From positions 7,813,501-7,877,500 of the forward strand of contig NC_084769.1 of the NCBI RefSeq assembly GCF_028858725.1: a stretch of 64,000 bases of DNA, written 5' to 3'. A model generated the notes under the pieces. The model was not told where the DNA came from. It was given only the letters and a program-made list of their open reading frames with translations, and ran no database searches. Position 1 is the stretch's first letter. The number at the start of each line of letters is the position of its first letter. The DNA comes from Colius striatus. Taxonomy: Eukaryota; Chordata; Aves; Coliiformes; Coliidae. Below, in pieces: positions 51,106 to 61,607 of the stretch. A program made the translations under genes and the position numbers.

Positions 51106-51653
51106 TGTCGTGGTTTAACCCTACTGGGCAACTAAGCACATCACAGCTGTCCATTTCCCTTCCTGCCTCTCCCAGGGAGATGGTGAGAAGTGGTGAGGGG
51201 AGAGGAGGGAAGTAAAACTGGTGAGTTGAGGTAAAAAAGAACAGTTTACTAACAGTGTACTAACAAAAAAACCACACAATAATGACAATAGTAATGAAGA
51301 GGAAGATAACAGAGAAAGAAAACCCTGTGAAAAACAAGTGATGCACAAAGCATCACCACCTTCTGACTGATGCCCAGCCAGTCCCCTAGCAGTGATTGGT
51401 TTCATTTTCCCTCAGTTTATATACTGGCTATGACAGTATGGTATGGAATATCATGTTCATGTCAGCATTCTTAGCCATTCTCCTTCCTGTGCTTCTCCTT
51501 GCTAGCAGAGCAGGGGAGATTTCACTTAGGACAAGTGCTACTTAGATGTAACTAAAACATCAATATGCTACCAACATTCTTCTCACACTAAATCCAAACA
51601 CAATCCTATACCAACTACTAGGATAAAAATGAACTCTTTTGTGGGTGAAACCA
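51106..51653 (-). mobile_element. Probable solo LTR of an avian endogenous retrovirus
   Basis: About 548 bp in minus orientation. It opens (plus strand) with TGTCGTGGTTTAACC and contains a segment typical of a widespread bird LTR: GTTTATATACTGG, then ATGGTATGGAATA, and near the end AACTAAAACATCAATATGC. The right boundary is decayed; it fades at about GGTGAAACCA. No clear target-site duplication or internal sequence is visible. Read on the minus strand, GTATATAAACTG could serve as its TATA box. It is old compared with the element at 53.9 kb. Confidence 0.8.
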
Positions 51654-53390
51654 ATCTTTTGCTCAGATTCATCAGTGATATGACACAAAATGGCTTGTCT
51701 GGTTGACAGACTTCATTTTGTTGCTCATTAGAAGCTTCCTTTTAGCTTTTTGTTTAGCTGTTTAACAGTATTTTAAAGGATGCATTTTTAATGTGACACA
51801 CCTGAGCAATCCAAGTCATTAAAATGGATTTTAAGGAAAAGCTGTTCAATGATTTATTCAGAAGATGCAGAGCATGGACAGGAGATCACTGTCCCTTGCC
51901 TGTATAAAACTCATATTCTAACCATTAAGTCTAATGACAATAAGAAATGCACAAATTTGCAGCTGTTGCTATTAATTTCAATGAACGTGGGGGGTTTAGA
52001 CCTTAGTTATGTAAAGACAACTTTCAGATAGGAGGATTCTGAATTATTTATATTGCAGTCATGCACAAACATGTAAATGTGTCCCTTGAGAAACCAGTGC
52101 TGTGTATGCTGCTGTTTGTTGGTTTTTCTTTTGTTTTGCCAATGTTTTTTGTGGGGAGACTGACAATTAGTAAACCAGCCTAACTGAAAATTGCTTTCAT
52201 AACAGTAGATATGGAAAAGATAAGTGATTTGACCCATTGGAAAGGATTAAGTTTAAAATGCATTTGGATTTTTTTCCCTACTTTTTGCATCTCCCTGGTA
52301 ATTTCATTCTTGTTATCTTTTAAATAAAATCAGCTATAATAGGCTTACAGATTCACTGAAATGCATTCCTGTAAGCTCTGTGCATAATCACAGTTTCTAT
52401 GCAAAGCAATATTGTCTCAAACTGAAGAGATCCCAAAGATTTTTGGTGGTATGTTGTACTTAAAATACACTTTTCCTATTGGTGACTGCAACAAAGTTTA
52501 GTTTAGGTTTGGTTTGGATTTTTTTAGAGTGTGGGCTCTCCACCAGCCATTGCCATATACTCTGTGAATAGAACACAGAAATACAAAAAAGCTTTCAGTA
52601 GTTTGCATGCGTAATGACATTCAGCAATGCAATGACAGCTTGGATTTGTGTGTGTAGGAATCTATAGTTTATCTGAAGAGCACGGCTGTTCTGATTGGAA
52701 ACACTGTCTGCCCTAGAATTCTCCATGTAAGTTGTGGCCCACAAAGGTATTCTTAATTTGGGGACATCCAGGTAACTATTTAGGCAATGATGACTTTTGA
52801 GTTTCTTCCTGCAGTGGCACTCAATTTGAATGTTGCTTACAGGGACAAACGACTCAGTTAACATAGATTAAATCAAAGAAGGATCAAAGTATTTTATTGA
52901 CTTATTAATGACACATTTTTAACTGGCAATCAGTAAATTGTACATTAAGGATCAACACCAGCAATGCAATGGATAAACCATAGTATTAGATGCTCACAAA
53001 ATATTTGTATGCAGCAGCAGATTTCTAAATACTCTTTTATAACTAAACCCCAGTCTCTCTAAGGTTATATCCACACCTCCATGCCCTTGTTACAGAAAGG
53101 GTTATAAGAAAAACATCTTCTCTGGGAATGTGCTGGGCCTGTTGCATACCTCTCCAGTTGGAGATGTGGATGTTTTCACTTTGTGTCTACTAACTCACAT
53201 TCTTAGGCACTCTGCAAGGTCATGTGTATGTGGAGTCCCATATTGTCATCCTGTGGCTTACAGTGCCTGTTCCTTGTGAGGTCTGATGAGAAGGCTGCTC
53301 TGTAGCTCCTGGGCAGAGGTGGCAATGCTGGTAGAGTGACTTTTGGTAGTGCTAGACCTTGTTTTGATTACTGCTGTGTCCACCACTGCT

Positions 53391-53472
53391 TCATAGAATC
53401 ATAGAATGGTTGGGGTTGGAAGGGACCTTTAGAGATCATCTAGTCCAACCCCCCTGCAGAAGCAGGTCAGCC
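53391..53472 (-). mobile_element. CR1 LINE fragment (3' end)
   Basis: About 80 bp in minus orientation: TCATAGAATCATAGAATGGT, GGAAGGGACCTTTAGAGATC and CCCCCCTGCAGAAGCAGGTC. Little diverged from the family, so a fairly late, very truncated insertion. Confidence 0.9.
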
Positions 53473-53882
53473 TTCCTTGCTATAACAAACTTTTCTCTGC
53501 TTCAAAGGTTTCTTCATTCCTCCCCCTAGGACATTTTCTTTATCATGGTCAATTTTGGGCAGACACTATGCAGATAGTTTTTTTTGAGTATTCAATTCAC
53601 CTGTAGTTTTCACATTTGCACCTATATCTTGGCAGTTGTACTTGAGGCCATTTTGCCATGGGCTGGGCAGGAACCTCTGCAAATGCTTCAAGTACTCAGG
53701 GTCCTGACACTACAGAGCAGTTAAAGTCTGGAGAATCCTGCTGTTGAAAACTCTAGGTGAGACCCTTTCCCCCAGCACCTGTTTGTTCTACATAGCCCAA
53801 GAAACCTTACAGTGTCTAAAGATGCCATACAACCAGAACTGAAATGACTCTAAGTTTAGTGTGCACTACTTCCTTGTGTCTT

Positions 53883-54889
53883 TGTCGTGGTTTAGGCCCA
53901 TCAGGGAACAAAGACCACGATTAGCCTCAAGTACCGAAGAGGCTGAGAATTGCTCGAGGGCAGGGAGGGCTTAATTGCCGCTTAAGGTTCAGGACAAAGC
54001 AGACCAGGCTACTCGGTTTGGGGAAGAAAAAAAAAAAAACCAGAAAATAATTTAATGCGACATCAACTAAAACATACCCACAAAAACCCAAAACATAACC
54101 AAAACGAAACAACACAGAGGAATACGTCAATGAAGAGTCCAACCAGCCTTTTTAAGAACACCTTCCCGCCACACCTCCCCTCTTCCCGGGCTCAGAGCCC
54201 TGATCCCGGGGTTTTTACCTTGCCCCCCCCTGAACGGTTCGGAGGGGCAGGCAGTGGGGGTCTCAGTCAGTCTGCTCCCAACAGCTTCTGCCGTTCGTCC
54301 CTCCTCAGGACGTGCCAACTCCACACCAGTCCTCCCTGCAAGTCCGTGGGGTAGCTCACACACATGGCAGCCCTGCACGGGCTGCTCCGACGTGCACCCA
54401 GTCCAAAGGCTGCAGCTCCTCTCTGCTTCTCGTGTGGGGCTGCTCTGCGGCGTGCAGGCTCTCCAACACGGCCTGGGCCATGGCCGTCTCCCCACACAGT
54501 CCCTCGCCCGTCCGGGCTCACTCACATGGAGCTGCTGGTGGCTCTCAGTCCTGCCACGGATCTCCATAAGTTTCAGGGGCACAGCTTGCATTCTCGCCAC
54601 GGCCTGCAGAAGGGTCTCCGGTCTACTGCTCCTCCTTCCTTCCTCCTTCTCTGGCCGAAGGGTCCGCGTGGTCGCCTCCATCTTGTATCCCTCTTACACC
54701 TCCTGACTCGCATTTCAAATTCCCGTCCCCTAAATACTGATCGCAGAGGCGCCAGATTGGCCCAGCCAGGCCGGAGGTGGGTGTGAACCTAGGAGCCGGG
54801 GGAGGGTCCGCAAACTCTTTACCGGGTCTTCACTGCAACCCGCTCCCCCTGTTACTAAGCCAAAAGCTGCTCCTTGCTAAACCAGAACA
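53883..54889 (-). repeat. 3' LTR of the young element
   Basis: Left-hand copy, identical to the other LTR except at 54790. Its CCAAT box is at 54756-54760, TATTTA at 54731-54736 and ATTAAA at 54051-54056. The 13-nt A tract after GGGAAG (T tract on the sense strand) has the same length in both LTRs, further evidence of a young age. Confidence 0.92.
54127..54681 (-). CDS. 184-codon open frame inside the 3' LTR (second copy)
   Basis: Identical to the frame in the 5' LTR, with the same start context and stop. In this copy the downstream ATTAAA (54051-54056) could end a transcript initiated in the same LTR, so a single LTR has the parts of a small transcription unit: CCAAT, TATA-like box, open frame and poly(A) signal. 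Whether it is translated cannot be judged from one genome. Confidence 0.33.
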   Translation of the reverse strand: MEATTRTLRPEKEEGRRSSRPETLLQAVARMQAVPLKLMEIRGRTESHQQLHVSEPGRARDCVGRRPWPRPCWRACTPQSSPTREAERSCSLWTGCTSEQPVQGCHVCELPHGLAGRTGVELARPEEGRTAEAVGSRLTETPTACPSEPFRGGQGKNPGIRALSPGRGEVWREGVLKKAGWTLH

Positions 54890-54906
54890 TTCCACCCCTC
54901 GCCTCT
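54890..54906 (-). promoter_or_regulatory. Polypurine tract
   Basis: Minus-strand AGAGGCGAGGGGTGGAA directly abuts the TG of the 3' LTR, as expected for the primer of plus-strand DNA synthesis. One C interrupts the purine run. Confidence 0.85.
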
Positions 54907-55154
54907 GCGAATCACTTATTCAAGAAAACATAAGGGAATCTGAACCACCTTCACAAATCAACATATAGTAACTAAGATCAAACAGAACCAAACACTTCCC
55001 CGTGAAAATAAATGATATACACATAACACAATAAATACACATAAATAAAAATCCACCCCTAGACACAAGGTAGCCTCACCCAGACGTCTGTTTTGTCCTT
55101 TACCACTCCCAATTCACCATCCTTATCACAAATCCCAATCTCCAGCAGCTCGAG
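54907..55154 (-). other. Internal region of the young element, non-coding
   Basis: 248 bp between polypurine tract and primer-binding site. It contains AT-rich sequence with several TTTATT-type motifs on the minus strand and no open frame of note. On the minus strand a GGTGAG motif (within CTGGGTGAGGC) could act as a splice donor. Packaging signals would be expected here or in the LTR but cannot be recognised by eye. Confidence 0.7.
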
Positions 55155-55172
55155 GCCCCACGTTGGGCGCCA
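55155..55172 (-). promoter_or_regulatory. Primer-binding site for tRNA-Lys(1,2)
   Basis: On the minus strand this reads TGGCGCCCAACGTGGGGC, the 18-nt complement of the 3' end of tRNA-Lys(1,2), five bases (TTTTT) after the end of the 5' LTR. It fixes the orientation of the element. All 18 positions match the sequence known from lentiviral and betaretroviral primer sites. Confidence 0.93.
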
Positions 55173-55177
55173 AAAAA

Positions 55178-56184
55178 TGTCGTGGTTTAGGCCCATCAGG
55201 GAACAAAGACCACGATTAGCCTCAAGTACCGAAGAGGCTGAGAATTGCTCGAGGGCAGGGAGGGCTTAATTGCCGCTTAAGGTTCAGGACAAAGCAGACC
55301 AGGCTACTCGGTTTGGGGAAGAAAAAAAAAAAAACCAGAAAATAATTTAATGCGACATCAACTAAAACATACCCACAAAAACCCAAAACATAACCAAAAC
55401 GAAACAACACAGAGGAATACGTCAATGAAGAGTCCAACCAGCCTTTTTAAGAACACCTTCCCGCCACACCTCCCCTCTTCCCGGGCTCAGAGCCCTGATC
55501 CCGGGGTTTTTACCTTGCCCCCCCCTGAACGGTTCGGAGGGGCAGGCAGTGGGGGTCTCAGTCAGTCTGCTCCCAACAGCTTCTGCCGTTCGTCCCTCCT
55601 CAGGACGTGCCAACTCCACACCAGTCCTCCCTGCAAGTCCGTGGGGTAGCTCACACACATGGCAGCCCTGCACGGGCTGCTCCGACGTGCACCCAGTCCA
55701 AAGGCTGCAGCTCCTCTCTGCTTCTCGTGTGGGGCTGCTCTGCGGCGTGCAGGCTCTCCAACACGGCCTGGGCCATGGCCGTCTCCCCACACAGTCCCTC
55801 GCCCGTCCGGGCTCACTCACATGGAGCTGCTGGTGGCTCTCAGTCCTGCCACGGATCTCCATAAGTTTCAGGGGCACAGCTTGCATTCTCGCCACGGCCT
55901 GCAGAAGGGTCTCCGGTCTACTGCTCCTCCTTCCTTCCTCCTTCTCTGGCCGAAGGGTCCGCGTGGTCGCCTCCATCTTGTATCCCTCTTACACCTCCTG
56001 ACTCGCATTTCAAATTCCCGTCCCCTAAATACTGATCGCAGAGGCGCCAGATTGGCCCAGCCAGGCCGGAGGTGGGTGTGAACCCAGGAGCCGGGGGAGG
56101 GTCCGCAAACTCTTTACCGGGTCTTCACTGCAACCCGCTCCCCCTGTTACTAAGCCAAAAGCTGCTCCTTGCTAAACCAGAACA
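55178..56184 (-). repeat. 5' LTR of the young element
   Basis: Right-hand copy, which is the 5' LTR for minus-strand transcription. Reading in that direction it begins TGTTCTGGTTTAGC, has a CCAAT box (56051-56055), a TATTTA (56026-56031), a 184-codon open frame (55976 down to 55422), ATTAAA (55346-55351) and ends CCTAAACCACGACA. Confidence 0.92.
55422..55976 (-). CDS. 184-codon open frame inside the 5' LTR, function unknown
   Basis: The frame runs in the sense direction of the element and starts about 50 nt after a TATTTA box. The ATG has A at -3 and G at +4. The predicted protein is highly charged and rich in Arg, Glu, Gly and Pro, begins MEATTRTLRPEKEEGRRSS, has no membrane segment, and contains scattered Cys residues. 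I recognise no family. The identical frame is present in the other LTR (54681 down to 54127). Caution is needed: the DNA here is GC-rich and two other frames of 140-150 codons are open on the opposite strand. The start AAGATGGAGGC also resembles a YY1 site, which often sits just after LTR start sites. Coding status is therefore open. Confidence 0.35.
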   Translation of the reverse strand: MEATTRTLRPEKEEGRRSSRPETLLQAVARMQAVPLKLMEIRGRTESHQQLHVSEPGRARDCVGRRPWPRPCWRACTPQSSPTREAERSCSLWTGCTSEQPVQGCHVCELPHGLAGRTGVELARPEEGRTAEAVGSRLTETPTACPSEPFRGGQGKNPGIRALSPGRGEVWREGVLKKAGWTLH

Positions 56185-56448
56185 GTCTTCACCAAGAAGC
56201 TTTATGCCTTTTCTTTCTGTCTGCCTTCTCACCAAGCTGATCCTGTAGTGATGACTCAAGTCTTGACATTTTGTTCTCTCAGACAAGGAATGCTGAAGGT
56301 TCATCCTCTTTCAAGTAAGCCTTTCAAAGACAAAGGAATGTTTCTTATTCTCTCTATTATGAATTCACAAAGTCAGGCCAAAACTTACTGATCTGGGCCC
56401 TACAGGGATCTTTACATTGTTCATACTACACCATCCATAGTCTCTGAA

Positions 56449-56520
56449 GTCACAGAATCATACAGTAGCAGAGCTGGAAATGAGACCCCAGAGATCAGTG
56501 TGCCAACTCTTGGCTTAAGC
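56449..56520 (-). mobile_element. Possible old CR1 tail fragment
   Basis: TCACAGAATCATACAGTAGC, then GCTGGAAATGAGACCCCAGA, then TGCCAACTC, resembles a strongly diverged CR1 3' end in minus orientation. Only about 70 bp, weak. Confidence 0.45.
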
Positions 56521-58137
56521 GATAATTAGAGACATCTTTGCCTTCTTACTCGGGAATGCCTACCTATACCAGCCTTCTTAAGTTTTTCTGAAGTTTAAAC
56601 TATGATAAGGATTGAAGTTATGGTAATTGATATTATGTATGCATACATGGTACTTCTTTGCTTTGAAGTCTCCAAGTAGTTTTTTCCTTTCAGTAATAGC
56701 TTGAAGTTATAACAGGTTTCACGTGGCTATCTATATGGTGAGAGACCTGCAAAAATATGATTGTAGAAAGAGAATTGTTGCTGAACTTTAGCTCTTTGTG
56801 TTGAGAAGTATGAATTGCAGCCTTCAGCATTTCTGGAAACCCTGGGAGGTGTAAGCGTTGGCTTAGCTAAAAAGCTGAGTAATTCACTCGGAAAACAGTG
56901 AACAGTTTGCAGAGCTCTGCCAATGTATGTTATGGAAAAATGGCTAAATGAGGAAACTCATGAAAACATTTCCTCAATTCACACCTCCCACTCAACTTGA
57001 CAGTTCAAAAACTGAGTCAGAAGGGCTAAGAATTGCTCAAAAGTACTGTTGGAATTTGGCATGGACTTGAGAGCCAGGATTTCATCTTCAGTTTGTAGTA
57101 CTGTACCTACTGCTGTCATCAGCTGCCATAAGTCTTGACCAAGTCAAGATCCTTCACTGAAAATTAATGGTTCCAAGTCAGTTATTTTTTTTCTCACCTC
57201 TTACTCAGATTTTTTGATATTATGAATCATTGGTGGCTCTGTTTTGGCATAGGAGCAGCAAACGGCTGTTGTGTTAAATTCAACTTCCTGTGCTTGTTAC
57301 ATCTTTTAATTAATTGTTTAACTGTACTGCCTAGGGCTGTAGTTATCTGAAGACCTGAAATACTAATGGGTGTAATGGTAAGTACTGTGAGCACCAGGAG
57401 GCAGTTTTACTCTGAGGTGCAAGTGTTTTGTAGGCTGATTTCTGTTTAATACCCCATTCTCTAGAATAAGATGCAACCGCTTCTGGTTGCCAAACCCAGA
57501 ATTTCAGCAGCTGAAAATCAGATGTGGGAGGTTCTGAACTTTGAACTGCCCCAGACAGCTTTGACTTGCCATAAAATAGAGCTCAAAAATACTTGGGGCT
57601 CATCTTAGGAGCAGTTCTTCAATATGACAGTTGTAAGTCCAGTAATTCATCAGTCTGCTATATCATAAAGGAAATACATATGAAAAGCAAGAAGAATACA
57701 GATAATCATATTCACATAGTGATCACAAAAACTAGGTACAGTGGGGGAAAGAAAGGGAACCTTACTCAAAACAGGTTTGTTTCTTGGTTTTCTTTACCTA
57801 CCTCATTGATAAATCCAAGATTTACTGGAGTATATTCTTAGTATATTAGAGGATGGGAAGGGATTGGGAGAAATAGAATGGAAGTTTCAGAATAAACAGC
57901 AATGCTATGTGTATCATTTATTTACATTAAAAAAAAAGTTTAAATTTGATACTGTTTGACATAAATGGGGCTGCCTCAGTGCATATGCTAGAGCTTGAAA
58001 TGAAATGGATTCATGATTGAAGTCTATTCTTCTTTTCAACCAAATTATGTTAGTCCCTTCCAGCCTGACTTTAGACGGCAAGTTGTTAATTGTAGAAAGG
58101 TTTGCATGTGACTCATCAATAAGAGTTGATAATGATG

Positions 58138-58637
58138 AGATTGGGGCTGTTTAGCCTGGACAAGGGGAGACTGAGGGGGGGAACCTTATCAATGCTTATC
58201 AATACCTAATCACATAATCACATAATCTTAAGGATTGGAAGGGACCTCAAAAGATCATCCAGTCCAACCCCCCTGCCAGAGCAGGACTACATGGAAACTC
58301 ATCCAGGTGGGTCTGGAATGTCTCCAGAGAAGGAGACTCATAGATGGCTGTAGAGAGGATGGAGACAGTCTCTTTTTCTGTAGTGCGCAATGACAGGACA
58401 AGGGGTAATGGGCACAAGCTGGAACACAGGAAGTGCCACTTGAATGTGAGGAGGTGAGGGAGCCATGGCACAGGCTACCCAGAGAGATATTAGGGAACCT
58501 CCTTCTCTGGAGGTTTCCAAACCTGCCAGGAAGTGTTCCAGTGCCCTCTGATTGAGAGGAGCCTGCTTCAGCGAGGAGGTTGGACTGGATGATCTCTAGA
58601 TGTCCTTTTTAACCTCTACCCTTCTGTAATTCTGTAA
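58138..58637 (+). mobile_element. CR1 LINE fragment split by a second CR1
   Basis: The outer element is in plus orientation. Its left part (58138 to about 58208) reads TTGGGGCTGTTTAGCCTGG to CTTATCAATACCTAA. Its right part (about 58341 to 58637) resumes with the block around GATGGAGACAGTCTC, AATGACAGGACAAGGGGTAA and the tail region TGGATGATCTCTAG to TTCTGTAATTCTGTAAA. The two parts join in CR1 order when the inserted piece is left out. Several small deletions mark it as older than its insert. Confidence 0.88.
58209..58340 (-). mobile_element. CR1 LINE fragment inserted into another CR1
   Basis: About 132 bp in minus orientation inside the outer CR1: tail TCACATAATCACATAATCTT, block GGAAGGGACCTCAAAAGATC, block CCAACCCCCCTGCCAGAGCA, ending at about CAGAGAAGGAGACTC. 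The tail octamers and the opposite orientation make the boundaries easy to see. The nesting orders the two insertions in time. Confidence 0.88.
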
Positions 58638-61059
58638 AGCACTGAAAGAGGTAGATGCTTTTTTCATGTATAGACATGTACACAATGTTTTTGGTTTGGT
58701 TTTGTTTTGTTTTTTAAAATTTCTGACCTATACCAAGTTCTACAACTGTATAAACAGTGCTTGACTTCCTCTGAATACTCTCTTGACTGCAGTGACCAAA
58801 GTTCACATCTGGTGAGTATTTGGAGGCTAATGAACTTACATGATGTCTTTGTTAGGATTGTCATGGCTCTAGAGCTGCTGGCAGGATGCTTCCATGCTGC
58901 TGGAGCTTAAATACACTTGGCTGTGTCTGCTGCTGTCAAACGTGCTGCAAATGATTCGTCAGCAAACAAGACTGTGGTCTTCAGTTGCCAGCACTGATCC
59001 TTGTTTCCTTGTTGCTGGATAGTTGGCTGAGGGATCATTTTACTTATTTCAGTTCCATCAAGTCATGTGACTACACATTGCTGCTCAGATTTTGGATGTA
59101 GGAGGCTTGGAACAGAACTGACATTGCTATGCCTTGGAAATAATGGAAGAGACTATGGCAGCAGCGAGTCACAACAATCAAGGACAGCAGCAGCCAAAAT
59201 CCTTTGCCATATTTTGGTTAGCTGGGAGGAGGTGAAGGAATTACAACTCTGCTACTGCTAGGGTAAGTCTCACAGCTCTCCCTGTTTCATCCTTTTTGCT
59301 TACAGATACCAAATTTGTCAACTGAGTAGCAGTTTTGGGAGAGAGTTACTGGTTATAGATGCAGTCTCTGTGGCATTTGGTGGACACGTTGTAAATCAAA
59401 ACCCAGAAGTAGACAGTTATGATGTCAGCTGATCAGGCAGCTGTGATTTAACTTTGTGAAGGACTGTGAAAGAAAGTCTGTAAAGCATGGATAGCTGTAG
59501 TTGCAAGGGTGAAAAAAAGGAGGTTGATTCAAGTACACAATCTCTGATATTGCTTGTCATCACATGTTCAGCTGGAATTGAAGCAGCAGTTCAGCATTTC
59601 TTGTTTAGCCCATTTCACCAGTATATTGAGTAATCTCAATACCTTAATTTCTCTGGTGTTGCAAAAAGCATATAAGACAGCAAGAATATAGAAACTCATA
59701 CCCTCCAAATCTTGGAATATTGTGGTCAAGTCGTCAATATTTGGTACTTTGCCCAAATATAGCAGAATCCTCAAAATTAAATTATCTATCACAGATAATT
59801 TTGACCATAAGTGAATAGTAAGGGACACTTCTTAGTGTCACTAAAATGGAAATATTATTAATAAACCACAGGTTAATACATTTTAGGTCTGGCAGAAAGG
59901 GCCACATGTTTCAAAAATACCATCATATAGCTAAAAATAAACCTGATACAAATAGTATTTGATTAGTAAGGATGTTGCAAATATTTCTTGGTTGAATTTG
60001 TTGTCAGAATTGAATGTTACAGAGAAAATGGAGAAATCAGGGAGCTCGAAGTACGGAGGTTTACAAGGAAAGATTCCTACCTGAGCAAGTTTCTCAGGGA
60101 AAGAGACTGCTTGGAAGATTTCCTTTGCCTAACAATTGGTCCTTGGTCATTACAAGTGCAAAAATTCCTTCTGTGTCTGTCTTTAGCTCTGCTAGCAGAA
60201 GGAAAAGGAAGGAAATTTCAACCGATGACACACAGCTATTAGATATCACGCTTATTCGTTATGCTAGTTTCCAAATCTGTCAAGTAGTTGCTTAAACATG
60301 CTTTTTAGTGAAACGGTCTTATTTTAAAGTCCTGTCTAGTGTTGGATGATTTTGAAGTATAATAGACCCTGGGTACTCTGTTGTCAGGAGCAGTTAACAC
60401 AGCTAGGTTGTTATACCTGAATGTCATGTTTGAAGGATCCCCAGGCATCCATGGGGTATTCTCGTACTGCACTGCATACAGGATGCCAAGTTTCTTAGAG
60501 AAGCCTGTCTTAGTGGGTTTTTTTCTGCATATTTTTTTTCATATGCTGAAGTCCTACTGAGGATAATTAGCAAAGAATCCTCTGAAAGATTATCTAATTA
60601 ATGGGAAATTGGAGTCATACAACTTGGCTCTAGAGATGAAAGGAACCTATGTGTCTGTGTGTAACAATGGCCCTGTGTTATCTTTCCGTAATGGATTTCA
60701 GGGATGTAAAGTGATAGCTAGGGAAGACTCCAAATATTTTCTTAATTAACCTATAATCTACTAAAATAATGAGAGAGGGTGAGTTACTTATAATAGTTTG
60801 GGTAATCTTACCCATTGAAATGAGTTATTAAACAGGGCTGAAATTGCCACTTTCTGTGGGGGTTTACAGAATCAGGACTACTATTTGATATTTGTTATGA
60901 CATTCATAAGGACTTGTTCATTAGTGCATATTATGGCTAAATGACTTATCTATTGCTATCACCTTTTAAAGCAGCACGCTATCTCATGTGCCAGAAAATG
61001 CTGTGCTCATAAGCTTGCTAAAATTAATTTAATCAGAAAAAAGGATAATATTGTGATTC

Positions 61060-61090
61060 AAGATTTTATTAATTTGCTTAATAAAATCTT
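61060..61090. repeat. Perfect 13-bp inverted repeat with 5-nt loop
   Basis: AAGATTTTATTAA, loop TTTGC, TTAATAAAATCTT. The arms are exactly complementary. It is AT-rich, so it could extrude or serve as a palindromic binding site. Not part of a recognised transposon; no flanking duplication seen. Confidence 0.85.
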
Positions 61091-61575
61091 TATTCCAGTG
61101 ATAATAATTAACATGCTCACATATAATAAGAGTCCTAGTAGTCTAAATTTAAATCTGGCTTCCCACCAGGGGCTCCAGCCCTGCACACACCTTCTTTTGT
61201 AACTCACACATTTGCAGTAGGTACAGGTTTTCAGATGTAAATGAGATAATCCTCATTAGATGAAAACTGGGTGTTGCAATACAGTTTTAGAATAACCCTC
61301 TGCCCTTTTTCCCTCAATTCAAATTATGTTATGGCATAGAAAGAGACTGCTGCACTATTCAAACAGTAGAGAAGGGCTAAATCTAATGCAGAGGCACATC
61401 TTCTTTATTCCAGAAGGACTAAGTGTTGATTGAACGCATTTACTGAACATCCCTTGAGCCATTCAGCTTTGTTTATAATTCTTGTCTTTGCTTTGAAGGG
61501 AACTGATTAACTCTATTTAAATGCTACGGGAGCCACGAAAAGTGAGCCTAAAGGAAAAATGAGAAGGTGAAATAT

Positions 61576-61607
61576 CTGTCTATCTATCTATTTATCTGCC
61601 TGTCTAT
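61576..61607. repeat. Imperfect tetranucleotide microsatellite (CTAT/CTGT)
   Basis: A run of CTGT, CTAT, TTAT and CTGC units of about 32 bp. Simple sequence repeat. Confidence 0.8.

Larger units (their letters stand above)
53883..56184 (-). mobile_element. Young non-autonomous LTR retrotransposon (complete, no gag/pol/env)
   Basis: Two direct repeats of 1007 bp (53883-54889 and 55178-56184) bound 288 bp of internal DNA. The ends are TG...CA and the flanks are GTCTT on both sides (53878-53882 and 56185-56189), a 5-bp target duplication. Orientation is minus: the primer-binding site lies next to the right-hand LTR and the polypurine tract next to the left-hand one. The internal part has no gag, protease, polymerase or envelope frame, so transposition proteins came from another element. 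By eye the LTRs differ at one base (T at 54790, C at 56085), showing a recent insertion. The tRNA-Lys primer type suggests a class II (ERVK-like) helper, although a 6-bp duplication is more usual for that class. Confidence 0.93.

Noticed and set aside
54254..54786. Open frames of 140 and 150 codons on the plus strand of the LTR (repeated in the second LTR)
   Set aside because: They run antisense to the element and overlap the sense frame; best explained by GC-rich composition.
58247..58520. Minus-strand frames within the nested CR1
   Set aside because: They cross the boundary between two CR1 copies and are antisense or out of frame to the CR1 protein.
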